DNA of 60,000 nucleotides, from the NCBI RefSeq assembly GCF_964355755.1, contig NC_092670.1, positions 7,875,201 to 7,935,200 of the forward strand. Reading direction: 5' to 3'. Positions 12,726-26,329 of this stretch are shown here, one piece after another. The position numbers were made by a program, and so were the translations under genes. The notes beneath the pieces were generated by a model. It had not been told where the DNA came from. It did not search any database and worked only from the letters and a program-made list of their open reading frames with translations. Source of the stretch: Antedon mediterranea (Eukaryota; Echinodermata; Crinoidea; Comatulida; Antedonidae). Within the stretch, counting starts at the first letter, position 1; each line of letters begins with the position of its first letter.

Positions 12726-15700
12726 GTTTTTGTGGTTTAAATAATCGTTTCCTTTTTAGAGTTATATATCCGTCTTGTTTTTTCCAACCACAATAATAAT
12801 TTTTAAAAATCATAGTGATAATGCTAGGCGTTTTCATAAGGATACCCCCACGTACTATGGTTCGATGACGAAACATGGTGCTGAAATACGTCATTTGTCA
12901 AATTTGTGTGTTATATTATCAAAATTGTGCCTTAATTCGTTTAAAAACAAACCACAATTATAATAAAATTTACAAATCATATTCATAAATAAGGGTCTCT
13001 GGTTCTTGTTGCCGGGATATCTTGGTCTAGAAATGTCTCATATCCTCATATCTAAATGTGTAGGCCTACTTATGTAACAAACACGCCGTCGATTCAACAA
13101 TTCATAATATACGTTCACACTGGCCCGAAATGGCGCGAAAAATGGGTATGTGTACTCCGTTCACATTAACTCATTACAAAAGTTACGTAGTTGGACCGTA
13201 TCCGGGCTGTATTCCGGGCTCAGTGGGAACGGATATGTTTCATCGGAAAATATCAGAGAGATACTGTACGGTACCTATCACGTTTAAATTTGGAAGAAAT
13301 ATTGGTAAAATATACATTTTGGCACACATGGCGTGTCGTAGACTTACGTATACTTGAGCTGGAAATGTACTAACTTTAAAAAAAGACAATAATATAGAGA
13401 GGTACCGAATATGTTATCGATGCCGCGCCTATAAGTTTGTTATGGCCTGAAAATTCACTTTTTGGTTTAAGGATCTACAATTTCATAATCATTAGGCTTA
13501 ATTGTTGCTAAATGTATTAATTTTGTGATCACATGATTAAAGTGACTGTATGGTCAACGGTCATTTCATTCAATTCAAAGACATATAATCAGTTACTGCA
13601 AACACTGTCATTAAAATAACTTTCATTCTATGCCATCAATCACAATTTTATTATCAACTGCTGTGTCATCGTTAAGTAATATATTCTACACTTTATTTTG
13701 AAGAGTGCCTGTCAAAAAAGGAACTTTTACCTCAAATAGTCAGGCTTCACATTTCCATATATACAAAGCAACAGCTCAACAGGATATTTCGGATAAAATT
13801 AATTTATCTGCAGCTATTAACTACATATTTCTTCTTTTTTTAAATTGATGATGAGAGTATATGGAAAACGCAATTAAAATTTAATTTCTAACCGATTAAG
13901 ATAATAGAAGTATAATAATACACACAATTTAGACATGCCTACTGTACATTAGCAGATTTGCAATATTCGCCCATGATGCTCCAATATTAACAATAATTCC
14001 GTTACCGTTTTCAGAATAGTATAACAATTTACCCCAAAAAGGAAAAACGAACGAAAATAAGATCGAAATATGTTTATAATGGTTTTTTTTAAATATCAAA
14101 ACTCCGAAATTAGTCTGTTAGCCAGACTAGAAGACTACATCTAACCAATTACTTTAGTTATTGAATACGATTTATTGACCAGGTGAGCTCCCTAAATCAG
14201 ACTATTGAGAACACATATCATTATGATGATATTATATAGAATTCGCGTGTTCTTCTCGAGGTTTTTTTTAAAGTGAGTATTCACTATTTATCAAACATCT
14301 GATTAACTAGCTCCCTGACGCGAAGTTAATTGGCCCAATTATCCTCATGAATTGTTTTAATGTATGTTCCATGATAATATAAATATGTACATTGCAATAT
14401 TCGAAATTTTGTAAAAATAATGCATTATTAACTTTAAATATACATTGACTACTAAACTATGTAATTTCTTGTCATTCTGGGTCTTTTTTATGATAACAAG
14501 AGAAAACCAATGTACTAAACAATAGGCCTACTGTTGTTCGTTTTAGGCATAGGTTATACAGTAGGTTGGGCGACTAGTTAGCGGTAACGTACGAACATCG
14601 TACCATAGCTATATTCTATAGGCTCAGCCTCATATTCTCGTTGGTAAATTAATTGTCTTTCTTTTTTTTTCCTTTTTTGATAGAATCCGTTACTACAGAT
14701 CTGAGAAGACCGATCTTAATGCGCAAATCTGTGATGTTAAATAGTAACAAGTGTTCAATATAATATAGGGTTTCTTTATACCATGTAGGCCCTACCCACA
14801 TGACGCAATATGTTTGGCTGTTAATTTAAACATTTGACCTCACAAGATAATATCCCTAATTAAAAAGTCTTTATATTCAACGTTAAACAATTTATATACA
14901 ATTGCTATATACAAGTGCTTAAAATAAATCTAAGGAATTATGAACGAATCGTTATTCCCTGTGACGGCGTGAAGCGGACGCATGGACAGTTAAGAGCGCT
15001 TAGCGTGGCGTACGTATGTTGGCACCAAAGCCCTAAAGACACGGTCAGCTTAAGTATGCATACACATTAATTTAGGTAAAATCGATTAACACATGTATTG
15101 AAATAAGCAAATAACTGTTAAATTTGATTATATTCCAACAAAATAAACATAATCCAAACAGGACTGCAGGTTGTTTTGGGATTGACAGACTGGCGAACTA
15201 AAACATAGTCTAAGCAAGTACAATACAGTTTAATGTAAACAAAAAAGGGCAGGGGCCAAAACAATAATTATTTACCAACAAAAATCTCATACACATTCTC
15301 TAAATTGACGTTACTGTCATGTTTCGAATTAATAGATAGCATAGGCCTAGAGGCTATTTGTATTTTGCGCTAAATAAATTTAAAACCATTAATAACTAGA
15401 AATTATTATCGCAATTATACTATTCTGCACATTCACAGGAATTCTGTAAATAGACGGTGGTTGCAATCGGGTATTTTTCCTCTGGATGTGGTAAATACTG
15501 TTATCATTCATGTACACGTACACGGAACTGTAAATCTGACTACGGCAGCCGTTTTATGGAAATACTAGTAATTACAGCACTTTCATGTGTTGTGTTGGAA
15601 GCATTGAATAGATGACGTTTAAACTAGTCTGCAGACCTACTGTAACTAATTGTTTCCAGTACCATAGAAAAATATCATAATACAGCAACACATGTGTTCT

Positions 15701-15984
15701 ACACTGTATAGGATAGTATCATAGACTATCTTAATCCTTAACCTACAGTACGGTACCCTTACATCTTACAGACACCACATATGATAAACATGCGATGCTG
15801 GTATTAATTTGTTAATACCGAATTTTTCTATGATGGACACATATTGTCATGCAGCACTGAGAACTGACTTTTAAGAAAGATGAGATACTTTTTTAAAGAA
15901 TAAGATATATTTGAAATAAAATAGGTCTACATACTAAACATAAGCAGAATCATTAAAATGACACTGATTTGCACCGTAAATCTA
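12726..15984. other. Non-coding, nothing recognised
   Basis: AT-rich sequence. The open frames at 12775-13373 on both strands are short, overlapping and featureless. I see no array, RNA gene or element boundary. Confidence 0.45.
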
Positions 15985-16625
15985 CAATAGGAAACTTTAA
16001 CAAATCTTGTTTGAAAAGTTTGCTAGTTTTTGTGTGTCTTCGAGTCTGTAAGTTTAGAAACTCGATCATGCTTCGAGAAAAGTTTTCCTAAACTTGCTAG
16101 TGTAGACCGGTTAGTACATGCAGACGACTAGATAGGAAACTTTATCAAATGTGTGTTTGAAAACTAAAGTTGGATTTGTGTGGTTTAGAAACTTGTGCAC
16201 AAGTTTGGCAAGAAAGGCTTTCAAAAACTTGCTAGAAGTGTAGACCGGTTGGTAAACTGCAGAAAACTAATGCAGACGACGTTATAGGAAACTTTTATCA
16301 AATCTGTGTTTGCAAACTCCGAGTTTGCTCATGTTTGCAAACTAAAGTTGGATAGTTTTTCTGTGTTTAGAAACTCGAGCACGAGTTTGACAAGAAAGGT
16401 TTCCAAAATGTGCTAGAGTAGACCGGTTGGTAAACTGCAGAAAACTAGTGCAGACTCTAGTTATAAGAAACTTTTATCAAATCTGTGTTTGCAAACTCCG
16501 AGTTTGCTCATGTTTGCAAACTAAAGTTGGATAGTTTTTTCTGTGTTTAGAAACTCGAGCACGAGTTTGGCAAGAAAATTGTCCAAAACTTGCTAGAGTA
16601 GACCGGTTGGTAACTTAAAAAAACT
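15985..16625 (+). repeat. Tandem repeat, ~180-bp unit rich in dyads
   Basis: The marker GACCGGTTGGTAAACTGCAG or a variant recurs at 16105, 16243, 16421 and 16601, giving spacings of 138, 178 and 180 bases. Each full unit contains nested short dyads: TTTGCAAACTCCGAGTTTGC, and AAACTCG/CGAGTTT around AGCA. No coding frame runs through it. It could be a satellite fragment or the interior of a foldback transposon; no terminal repeats were found. Confidence 0.8.
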
Positions 16626-19600
16626 GTAGAAGATTATTTAGCGCAAGATGGAATAGCTGTAATTGTTACAATGAGATACTGCAGATTTACATTTTAATAA
16701 CAGTGTCCAACGCATGCGCACACTTCTTCAAACAGAGGTTTGGTAACTTTTGTCATTTTAAAATAATAAGGCATTTCACAGATGTGTTAAGGTATATATG
16801 ATATGCGTCTCTTTTTGAGATGCAACTTTCACCAACTCATCTCAAACCTTCTTTTGTTATTTTCAATTTCACATTTTCCAATAGTAGGCCTACCTGTTCC
16901 ACATTATCAACCGACAGTACGTTAACCAGATAGTGAACTTTAGGAAGCAAGGTATACGAAACATAATGGATATGTTATAGCTAAGAAAAACAATATGGTG
17001 CTGTATTAAATTCACATTAAAGTATCGATGAATTTAGTATAGAAAGATAATCTGTTGCAATAAAAGCCTGATTTCCACTGGGAAGCATCATTTGTAAATA
17101 ATATTTAACACATTTTGCTCACTGATGAGGAGGTACTGTAACTTAATCGAATTACACATTTTATCTTTTGAATTATCAACTGCTCGTGTTATATAGTGTC
17201 TGTTGGTTATAAAAATACGCCGGCCGTAAGTAAGAGTGAAGTTTCAAAACGACTGAATGATTTTGTTTTCATTATTTACACATAAATGATTATTTATAGC
17301 AATATGTTTATTTACAATTGCTGTAGCTTATTTATTGTTTAACAAAATGATAACGAATTCGTATTATTATGCCAGAGAGTAATATAAAGTGTTGTAAACA
17401 CTATAGATATGCATATGAATAAAACTGTATACAACTATAACAATAATAATAAATTATAAAAATTTTTTAAGAGATGTAATGTAAAAACGATCTCTATCTA
17501 TTTATAAACTTAGGAGCTAAATGACATTTTTCTAGATAACCGCAATAATTTATACTAATGTATTATTGTTCTTGATAATGGCTATGGCATGAACATTGTA
17601 ATAACTGATTCGGGTGACACCCAACCGCGCGTTAGCCCAAGTGTTGTCATCTGATGGTGACTCCAGCGTGGAGAGATACGTTTTATAGTTTTATTATTTC
17701 TTTGCTTCATATGATTTAGAGATGATGATCACGTGATAAGAAGATACGATTGATTACCCTTGCAATTAGGGGATTTCCCATAAACATTTCTTGAACAGGA
17801 ATCGAATTAAACAAAATGACAATATTAAGATTGTGACATTTATAATTCTTAACAAGATTATTCTTACTTAGCAAACTTTGACACTAAAATGTAATTTATA
17901 TCTCTAAATACTTTGATTCAAGGAAGTAATTAAAATTGATATGATAAATAATTACAGATTATCCAATAAGTCTCCGGATGCTGTTGTTATTGCAAAATTA
18001 TAATGTAATAATAATCTTTTATTTAAACCATAATTGATAGGTATACAATTGTTATTTTATCCTTGAAGGATAATTGTATTTGTAAAAACAATTTCATGAT
18101 TTCTATGGGTGACCTTTCTTTATTACTTGAATTAAGTTTGTTTGGATTTGGACAAAAATTCCTTTTTTTTTTAAATAATATTTAAAAATTGTTACTATGA
18201 AGGTATAAACAAGAACGCTTATTAGTTTATAAATCCATGCTATTACTTTATAATTGTCGCTCAAAATAGCCTAACCACACACAAATGTGAATGTCACTTT
18301 TATTAGATGCAGTCCCCTAAGATTATTGGTTTTGTGGGTAGAATTTGTGATGATTCACAAGGCAAAAGAAGCGGAAACGGCACATGTCACGATCTTTTTT
18401 GTCTACCTCTATTAAGAAAGCATCACACAGTATTTTCAAAGTCATTATTTTCATTGACCACGAATGGTTCAATTTCCCCTTCCCTCAACCACAGACACAC
18501 ACATGCCACAAACACATGTAAACTGCCTCCCTCATTCACATTTACTGCCACCGTGCGATAATGGTGTCACTCCAATTTCAGGCCTGCTCCATTGAAAATT
18601 CAGGCAAGGACCGGGAACGGGGACACGTTAAACGCACTCACGTTCATGGATATACCAGGGGGACCACCTGTGGGGGGTGTAGGGGGAAGGAATATAAAAT
18701 GAACAAAAATGTAGCTACCTAATATCCAGAAACTGTGTCAGTGTAGTGACCTCTAAAATGGTCTTAAATCTAACCGAAATTAGAATTACATTGATGCATC
18801 TTTGGCCAACAAAGATATTAAATGTTTTTACAACATTGCTTTTCCATATTTGGAATTATCCTGTCGCTTTTTCGGTTATCTACCCAGTAGACCAAATAGT
18901 TATTATCACTTGCTAAACGCTGGAAGGATATGTTGGATTTCCTGAAATTATTGGTTTCATTCCAACCATGTCTATTATTTTGTTTCGAATGAAAGCTGTG
19001 GATTAAAGGGAAAAACCTTCCGGATGAAACTTTTTCTTCGATTGTGTGTTTAACATGGTCCATGTGCATGTTGAGCAATGAAGGAAACGAATTCCTTCAT
19101 GTTTGAACAAATAAGAGTTTGAGTTTAGTTCGAGAAAATAAATCATCGACGTATATCAGAGAGTAATCAGGATCGGTGAGCTAGTTTTTGTTTCCGTGAC
19201 AAGTTCCGTAATTTGGTTCATGTGGTGTACTCTGTCGAACGATTTCCAAAAAACATTTTGTCAAACTACGGCATTATAATTATTACACAATGCATAAACT
19301 TTGTTAACTTTGTATAGTGTAGAACTGATATCTGGAAACACGAATTGGTATAGCGTTTCTAGAAGAACCAAATTGTGGAATGCAGGCTAATGTATACGAA
19401 GCAAATCAAAATTGGCAAATTGCCTAACACGTACTTCTTACCTTTGTTTTATTATCATCATTAAAGTTTCATTCTACTTTTATAATCAACATTTAGATCA
19501 CCCAGAACATGAAATGCTGTGAAGATTGTAGTTCATCGCGCATGCGCGCCATGATGTTTGAAAGTATAATACAGTACATATGTTATAGTTAACGAAAATA

Positions 19601-20706
19601 TATGAACGTCCACATTATCTACGATTAATCGCATCAGAACATTAGCTGAAAAGTAGATGAAACTTGATTCAATGATATAATATAATATGCGCTCTATAGG
19701 GTTACTGTTAGATCATTAAATAGTGCATGCAATCAACACTTTATATCATCACTGTTAATAGGCCTATATAACTTTTGCAGAAATAGTAAATACGAATTTC
19801 AAAATCTCACAGAAAAGATTTTTTTTTCAAAACCACCTAGACGGTTTGTGTGTGTGTCTTTTGTGGTTTCTTCCCATTTCTATTTCTTAATTGTAACAGT
19901 TGTTTACAATCTAGTTCTCCTGCACATTAACATTTTATAAAATAAGACATTTTGGAACGACAATTTTAAAATAAAACGATATGATATTTTTTTTTTTAAA
20001 CACCGATAATCTGTATAATAACCAGTACTTTTTTTTATTTTTTTGTTAAATTCAGACGAACAATAAGAATTAGGTAATCCCCATCGACGAACGAACAAAG
20101 ACAAAGAATTTAGTTTCCAAAATCTAATAAAATGTTTTCATTAGGTTAATATTGTTACACTAATCATCACTTTCATTTTTAAAATTTCAATTCAAATAGT
20201 AGTAGGCCTACTAATTCATAAGTAAAAATAAATGCATCTGTCAGGGAATATGAAATTATGTAGATTATTCTGTTAGCAGGCATCGTGTGTTCATGTTTCC
20301 TATGTTATATAAATAATTATTGAAATTGAAATGGATTTATTTTAATGGTAGGCGTGTCGGTCAGACGAGGTCTGAATCTTTATCAACACAATTTGATCAA
20401 TGTCATAGAGAATCTCATGAGTTTGATGATCGCTAACCTAACCCATGACCTAATTTTCAATTTATTCATTCATCTGGTCCTAAAATCCGATTCAATATTC
20501 AAGAAAAGGTAGGGATATAAGAACAAGATTACAAGAAATAGGCCTATACTAGAAATTAGTTAAAAAGATGTAACAGATTTACCAGGTAACGTTAACCTAA
20601 AGTGAATACATGAGATGTTGTATTACCGAATTTTGTAACTGAACAAATATTGCCACATGAGATATACTCATAAGCATTGGGTGAAAACATATCATATTAA
20701 TAATAT
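16626..20706. other. Non-coding, nothing recognised
   Basis: Open frames at 18307-18561 (+) and 18818-19078 (-) are slightly richer in GC but have no domain, signal sequence or flanking splice signals I can defend. No repeats stand out beyond homopolymers. Confidence 0.45.
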
Positions 20707-20864
20707 TTATTTCCACCATGCTACATCATCGAGGAACCACTCATGCTCACACACCTGTTTAATGTAGACGTTGCGTGGTGGTGTGTTATCTTCCCCGAAA
20801 TCATGATGATAGTCACACGTATTGATTTGTGTGGGATGAGGATGATGATCAAGAGTTTGTAAGT
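20707..20864 (-). CDS. Candidate terminal exon of an unrecognised gene
   Basis: On the minus strand, a TTTTGTCTAG acceptor is followed by an open frame of 51 codons ending in TAA at 20707-20709; an AATAAA overlaps the stop. The conceptual peptide is acidic and aromatic near its end (key run CEHEWFLDDVAWW) with two cysteines. The exon would begin with two bases completing a split codon. A 52-codon open stretch can arise by chance in this base composition, and I could not find a matching upstream exon. No family is recognised. Confidence 0.25.
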
Positions 20865-23800
20865 CTAGACAAAATAAATATTACAATACAAGAGAAAAAA
20901 TGAATTTATATTTTATTAATAATTATCTTTGGCAGTAAAACCAGATACATGTGGCTGAAATAAAACTCGGTTAAGCTCATTCGTGTCTTATAAATGTCCA
21001 CATATGCTTATCTTTAAATCCACATGGTATCATTATGAAAGTTGGAATGACCAGTTAAATATAAGATTCTTTTAAATACATTTTTCAAAGAGAAAAGGGA
21101 AATCTCACAAATGATAAATTGTTTTTGCTCAAACAATTATCTTTCTCATGGTTACCACAATTTTCATTATGATGACGTCATCACGTCTAAGAAATTAAAT
21201 AATATTGGTCGAATAATTTACCTACATCGTATAATATGGTCGAATAATTTACCTACATCGTATAATATTTGAATATCTTACAGTTCTTCAGAAGTTTAAA
21301 GTTGACTTTCATGTTTATAACTTAATATGAAATATGTTGAATTGTATATAGGAATTCATGTAAAAATGTTGCCAACTCATAGAACGGAATAATATTAAGT
21401 TTGGCCTTCAGAGAACACCCAATTGAACAAGTTTTACTGTTTTCAAGATTTTTTGAAAACATACACCCATCGGAAAGTTTTTTAGTGGAGTCTCCACTCT
21501 CGGGTATCTGTTGGTAAAATACCCATGGGAGCTAAATGGTGCTCTCTATATCATTGTGTAGGCCTAATATACCCTGTTGACGAGCATACTTTTAAGCTGT
21601 CAAACACACACACAAGGAGGAAATGTGACAGAATTATATTGGTTTCAAATAAAGTTATCTTATTAGGCATTTTTGAAATATTTTTACCAATTGAGGATGA
21701 TATAGTGAAAAGGATGTTTTGGATGTATACATAATTGAATATTTCCTTTGTTGGCGCATACGTATTTTCCAAATATCATAGGGAATATTACCAGAGTTGG
21801 CACTGGGCTGATAATGAAATTACAAATTATTATTTCATTCATATTACTATTTCTTGTTATAAAATCATTTTAAGGAAGGAACAGAAACATTAGCCTAAGG
21901 TAAATTTTAAATTACTGAATTTACATCTATCACATACCTTGATATTATATAATGATATAATAATCATATGACGGACATACTGTATAAAAGCACAAAATGT
22001 GCTGTTACATACAGAAATACATTGTGAAAATGTTGTTGTTCTTTCTTGTAGCAGGGGTTGCGAGTCGTAACCCACATAGAAACCAGGGAGTTCTAATAAC
22101 AACTCCCTGTAGAAACTATGCTAGAAGAACAGGAAGAAGGGTAATAAACGTAGGCCTAATATTTACAACATTTACGAACAAAAATAAACCGGAAACATTT
22201 CATCAATAAGCGGATGTAATCAAATTCTTACCCATCACACTCCCGTCAGCATTGTCGCTTGATGACTTGAATAACCGCAACAACACAGCTAGACATCTAG
22301 TTTAACAAGCAATGTGTGGATCGCAGCAACACCTGTACGGTACCGTACTTTCACCTGTAGGCATAGACACTTTTTAATACACTGGCGTTACTATTACTTG
22401 TCGGACCACATCAATGTAATAGAACAAATCTAGTGTTTTTCAGGATCAATGCTATCATTCAACACGTGCTTATTATATTGAAATGTCTGTAATGTAAAAT
22501 TTCATACATATATTTCTGAACAAGGTTTTTCTGTATTATTCATTTAAAGATGTATATTGTTCCCAAAATCATTAAAAATGAAAATTAATGAAATAGACTT
22601 TGAATAGGTCATTTGTAGTTTAATTAAGTAATAATGTTTTCACTTATAAAAAGAGAAAATAAACGATTACATTTAACCAAACACCTTGACTTTCAGTCAA
22701 TTTTACTATTGTTTCCTTTAAATTACAGGAGTTTTTTTTCGGTTCAATTTTTGGTCAAAGTGAAGAAGATTGTAAAGAAATCCTTGGTGGTACCCACTCT
22801 TTATGCCGCACGATCGGTAACTTATAAGTTAGTATTTTATATAGATTTAGATAGATGTGTTGGCTTCGGTCGTTCAGATTGAAAGGTTTACGCTATGCAA
22901 GCTGAGGTCATCTCCATTTGTCCAGTTATTTCAAGCTGCTGTACTAAATCTGTCATCATGTCCATTAGAATACTAATACAATTAAAACAATATAATACGT
23001 AATAAAATGCCATTTTGTAATACATTTAACACTGAGTATATAGGAATGCCACGGTCATTGTTAATATATCTTAATTGATGTTGAGTGAAATAATTACTGT
23101 TTCAATGCTAACACAAGTTTATAGCAGAATTAAGTGGAACATTTTACGTTCCGCTCTGCCCTTTATTTTTACAGTAATTAAGTCCAAACGACTTATTAGC
23201 ATTACTGTCACTTTGATTGTAATTAACTTTTTGATGCGCATTAATAACAGTGTCATCTGTACATTCTAAATTAATTGCTCCTGTCAACGCCTATTTGTGT
23301 TGAGAAGTATATAAACATATTTATATATACATTTTTTCCCAGAAAGAAAACAAATTAAACATTGTTAAATATGAAATGTTAAAGTCACGTAGGTCTATAT
23401 ATATAGATATAAAATTAAAGCCAACCGAAAGTTCATTGTCTGAATGATCCTGGTTTTAATGGAACCGTTAATTATCATTTTTATAAGAGAAAACATTATT
23501 TTGTTGAGATTTTTTTCAGCTAAAGTATATCTATATATAGCTATAATTAAACATTTTATTCATCTTTTATGTTTTGCAATACTCTTTAATGGGAAACTGG
23601 ATTAGAAATTGCTAACAAATTAACAATTGTAGTTAAATATAACTTAACATTGCCTTTAGACCTACCTTTTTTTTTCAAATTACCATGTTTGATCTGTAGT
23701 GAATGTTTTTTTTTTATAAATCGACTTTATAGTACGGTACAGTAATACTCATGTCCATAATACATTTTATCTAAGTTTTTTTTTCTTTAATAGCTTTATT

Positions 23801-26223
23801 ACTTCCATCCGTTCAAAACGTAGAATTCAATCATTCATTTACCCATTCCAATGGGTATTTTATCTATTCTTAAATGTAAGCTCTTCCAATTAAATGTTAT
23901 GCAGCTGCAACGTTTATTAAACTAATTGAATCTGTCCGAATCAATAATATGGTTACAAGTTAGAGGATAGGATGTTAGCCGAATGAGTAATGTACTTCGA
24001 TATTCTAAACTTTATTTATAATAAGAACAAGAAAGTAAATCACATTTATTGGTATCAATTCCGAAATGTCCAGTCTATAATGCATCATATTAAATCATAA
24101 TTGCTTCAATGTGCAGTTTTTCAAGAAACGAAATAAACGTCGTCTCGCTAAGATTTCAAGTCCAAAAACGTTAATTTTATCATGAAATGAAATGCTTTTC
24201 AAACTACATATAAGTTCTTCATCTCTAGGCCAGATTAGGCAAGAACACCATCCCACATTATAATATGGCATTGCTTATTGCTTTCAACAGGTTAATGTCT
24301 TGGATTCATTTATGTAATATATGCTGGATTGTTGCGATTGAAATAAAGTATGGTAAAGAAAACATTAGAAATACTTTTTAAAATTTAAATTTAAAGATAG
24401 GCCTTATCTTAGATACATTTTAACCTAAACTACTTAATCTGTAATTTTGACTGATGGCGATACACATTATGTCAATTGAAAATCTGACAAACCTCGGATA
24501 TCAGTTGCCTCATGTAAAGATAGATATATGCATTTATTTATATCTAAATATCGAATTCTTGGACAGATACAATAGGAGGTTAAACCTTTATGAGATTGAA
24601 GCATTTTCTGTCAAGTCATAGTTTTGCATGGTCGGTTCGTACTATTTGACTGTTGCCACGTCGAAGAAAAAAAAAGAAAAGTTAAAATTTTCCGAATATT
24701 GAACAGCCTTACGTAAATGATAAATATGTTTAATTAAGAAGTTCCTCCAGCGTGTCTTAGATTAGAAATAGCAGTAGCGAAAAGATACAGTGACGAAAGA
24801 CATAAGAAATTACTTAATCTATCATACAGTTGTGAAAATAACTTTCCATTAAAGTCCATGTTTGTCACTTAATTTGTCATAAATATTAGATTTATAATGT
24901 CCATAAAAATTCTAAAACATGATACAATAATGTTTTTCTGAATAATTATTATTATATGAATGTAAAATTTAAATGGAAATAGACTATTTACACATGAAAT
25001 TACTAACTATACTAGTGGTTTGTCATGTGTAGATAATTTTAAATTCCTTCCCTTCTTGGTAGATCCCATTTAATAGGCGTGTCTCAAATGAGTGATTTTA
25101 CTGTATTGATAATGTATTCATTTTATAATAACAACTAAACTAAATTAAAATAGGTCTATCTCATGTTGTATGCATGCCTTGGCCATGAGCGACCGGTTGG
25201 TCATGATCTCAACAAAATGAAAACAAATATATATTCGCCTTGGGCTTCTGTTAAGTTAATGATATTCCTAATTGTCCAGATAGTTTAAAGGACAGATGAT
25301 ATAATGCAAGTCCTTGTGGGTAATGGTTCAGAAATGTAAGTACATTTACGGGATTTTAACGGAATGTTAAGGTAAACTTTTAGTATACTGTTCAAATATA
25401 AAACAATGTCTGATTGGTTATGGAATAGCACCCAATAGCATATCATTTTGTGAGAGAGTTTGTGCGTGTGTTTGTTATACAAATTTGTTACTGTAAAGGT
25501 TTTAAACTCATTTGGAAATTATCCGCCTTCTTCCAGAATAGAAACCGAACGTCAAATCCATTGTGTAACGTTAGCTAAAACGTCGATACCGTAGTAGTAT
25601 AGGAAGAGACAAGAACCTTGAACTTTTAACCAATCACAGTCGTTCATGCGATGGCACAACCAATATCAATGAATAAATACCAGAGAACATTTGCGTGTGC
25701 ATTTTAAGTTTAAACATAGCCCTACTACAATAAAAACAATATATTGTGACATCGCTCTTTTGGAGATGACATGAATTGGACAATTTCGGGTGAAAAAGGG
25801 GAAATATTATGATTTAACATTACGGCCAATCTCTATTCAGGGGAAACCCATATTTAAGGCGGTACTTACGTCTCGAATTTGTACTTAGTGGAATTTTACT
25901 GCATCCTACATATAATTTTAATATTTAAAAAAATTATTATGAAGCTTAAAGAAAAGGAAGAGTTTAATATTCAGTCGAGACAAATTCCGTGTTATCCACA
26001 GATTTGAACCACTGGCCATTACGTTAAAGGCAAGTAACTAACCACACAAGCCGCAAGTTACGTATGAAAAAAATACTGCATTGTATGTACAAACAAATTC
26101 CATACTTGGTAGTACACACCGAATAATGTTTTTTTTTCAAGTATGTTTTGGTTGACTACAGGAGAGGTAAGAATTCTTCAATGATGACATGGATTGCTTG
26201 TCGCTAAATCCACTTTCATGTTG
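20865..26223. other. Non-coding, with a short duplication and hairpins
   Basis: Contains the exact 31-bp duplication at 21207-21268 and a hairpin at about 22086-22110 (arms AGGGAGTT/AACTCCCT). At 22028-22140 (+) a short frame starts MLLFFLVAGVAS, which could be a signal peptide, but nothing else supports a gene. The remainder is AT-rich and featureless. Confidence 0.4.
21207..21268 (+). repeat. Exact 31-bp tandem duplication
   Basis: GGTCGAATAATTTACCTACA and the following 11 bases occur twice in direct succession without a mismatch (21207-21237 and 21238-21268). This indicates a recent local duplication. Confidence 0.95.
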
Positions 26224-26329
26224 TTAGAGGTCCGTTAGGTCATTGCCAATCGCCAATGCGGTAGATAATCTGCTTCCAAAATTCACCGACAGCTGTCTGT
26301 CAAACTCGTGCAAAACCCCAAATGAGCCA
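26224..26329 (-). CDS. Candidate terminal exon of an unrecognised gene
   Basis: On the minus strand a strong acceptor (CTCTTGTATTTTTCAG) precedes an open frame of 34 codons ending in TAA at 26224-26226. The first base completes a split codon. The peptide is balanced in composition (starts GSFGVLHEFD, ends GNDLTDL), unlike the lysine/asparagine/isoleucine-rich chance frames nearby. A second possible exon with a TACTAAC branch-point match lies upstream at 26681-26765, but it also ends in a stop, so the two cannot simply be joined. No family is recognised; chance is a real alternative. Confidence 0.25.

Noticed and set aside
18307-18561. 84-codon frame as a small gene
   Set aside because: No start context, domain, splice partner or repeat match; composition consistent with chance.
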